From an uncultured Prevotellaceae bacterium (GTDB taxonomy: Bacteria > Bacteroidota > Bacteroidia > Bacteroidales > Bacteroidaceae): 41,402 bases of DNA. The translations under genes were made by a program, and so were the position numbers. The stretch spans positions 1 through 41,402 of the forward strand of contig CADCDY010000022.1 of assembly GCA_902800245.1 (NCBI GenBank), in the 5' to 3' direction. Under the pieces are notes generated by a model, which was given only the letters and a program-made list of their open reading frames with translations, was not told the origin of the DNA and searched no databases. This document shows, piece after piece, positions 41,376 to 41,402 of the stretch; the stretch's first letter is position 1, and the number at the start of each line of letters is the position of its first letter.

Positions 41376-41402
41376 ATGATTGAACTGTATCTTTCGAAAG
41401 TG
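41376..41402 (+). CDS. Start of a gene cut by the window edge
   Basis: Nine codons (MIELYLSKV) after a plausible AAAGAGG ribosome site and an upstream promoter. Too short to identify. In Bacteroidales a small HU-like DNA-binding protein gene often lies near VirE-N primase-like genes, so that is a guess to test. Confidence 0.5.

Noticed and set aside
1-41402. tRNA, rRNA, tmRNA or RNase P RNA genes.
   Set aside because: I saw no T-arm/anticodon patterns or conserved RNA cores on either strand, but a covariance search could not be run.

Overview
The window is one contiguous stretch of a Bacteroidales chromosome, most like Prevotella or a close relative. The reasons are: promoters of the Bacteroidetes form TTTG-N19/20-TAnnTTTG before many genes; a short (290 aa) primary sigma factor; a fused NuoCD in a nuo operon without nuoEFG; a DUF5686-type outer-membrane protein; and the tail of a BspA-like leucine-rich-repeat protein. 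The genus is inferred from these traits and was not tested.

Layout. 1-5.9 kb: 5'-truncated cytidine deaminase, malic enzyme with a phosphotransacetylase-like tail, rpoD, and an outer-membrane beta-barrel protein. 5.9-11.9 kb: a translationally coupled AddA-like helicase-nuclease and AddB-like nuclease pair for double-strand-break processing. 11.8-16.3 kb: a beta-helix lipoprotein and a rubrerythrin-type peroxidase (minus strand), then a CE15 glucuronoyl esterase and a REP-associated (Y1/HUH) transposase-like protein (plus strand). 16.3-17.9 kb: a long non-coding stretch with hairpins and a repeat element (element A), then an Mrr-like endonuclease. 18-27.9 kb (minus): nuoA-B-CD-H-I-J-K-L-M-N, in which nuoA, nuoB and nuoL carry small out-of-frame deletions as sequenced. 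28-32.8 kb (minus): a small HTH protein, a MurU-like nucleotidyltransferase, nrdG and nrdD, a small membrane protein and a very short ABC ATPase. 32.8-35.4 kb (plus): agmatine deiminase and a Dcu-type C4-dicarboxylate transporter. 35.4-36.8 kb: a YoeB-type toxin-antitoxin pair between two perfect 30-bp direct repeats, then the tail of a leucine-rich-repeat gene. 36.8-41.4 kb: a VirE-N/DUF3987 primase-like protein and two unknown genes (minus), bounded by TGACAG-type inverted arms; then element B, and a new gene cut by the window edge.

Metabolism: Nuo, Dcu transporter, malic enzyme, anaerobic ribonucleotide reductase and rubrerythrin fit an anaerobe that uses fumarate/succinate-type metabolism and tolerates brief oxidative stress.

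The most unusual signal is in the non-coding DNA. Two loci 24 kb apart (16686-16975 and, inverted, 40940-41195) share one architecture: a 56-nt array of exactly eight degenerate heptamers, then a TGACAG-type arm, 140-150 nt of AT-rich DNA, and the same arm inverted, placed just upstream of a promoter. A third arm lies at the 3' end of the primase-like gene. Other heptamer families, and one nonamer family, sit in intra-operon spacers and in in-frame insertions inside conserved genes.
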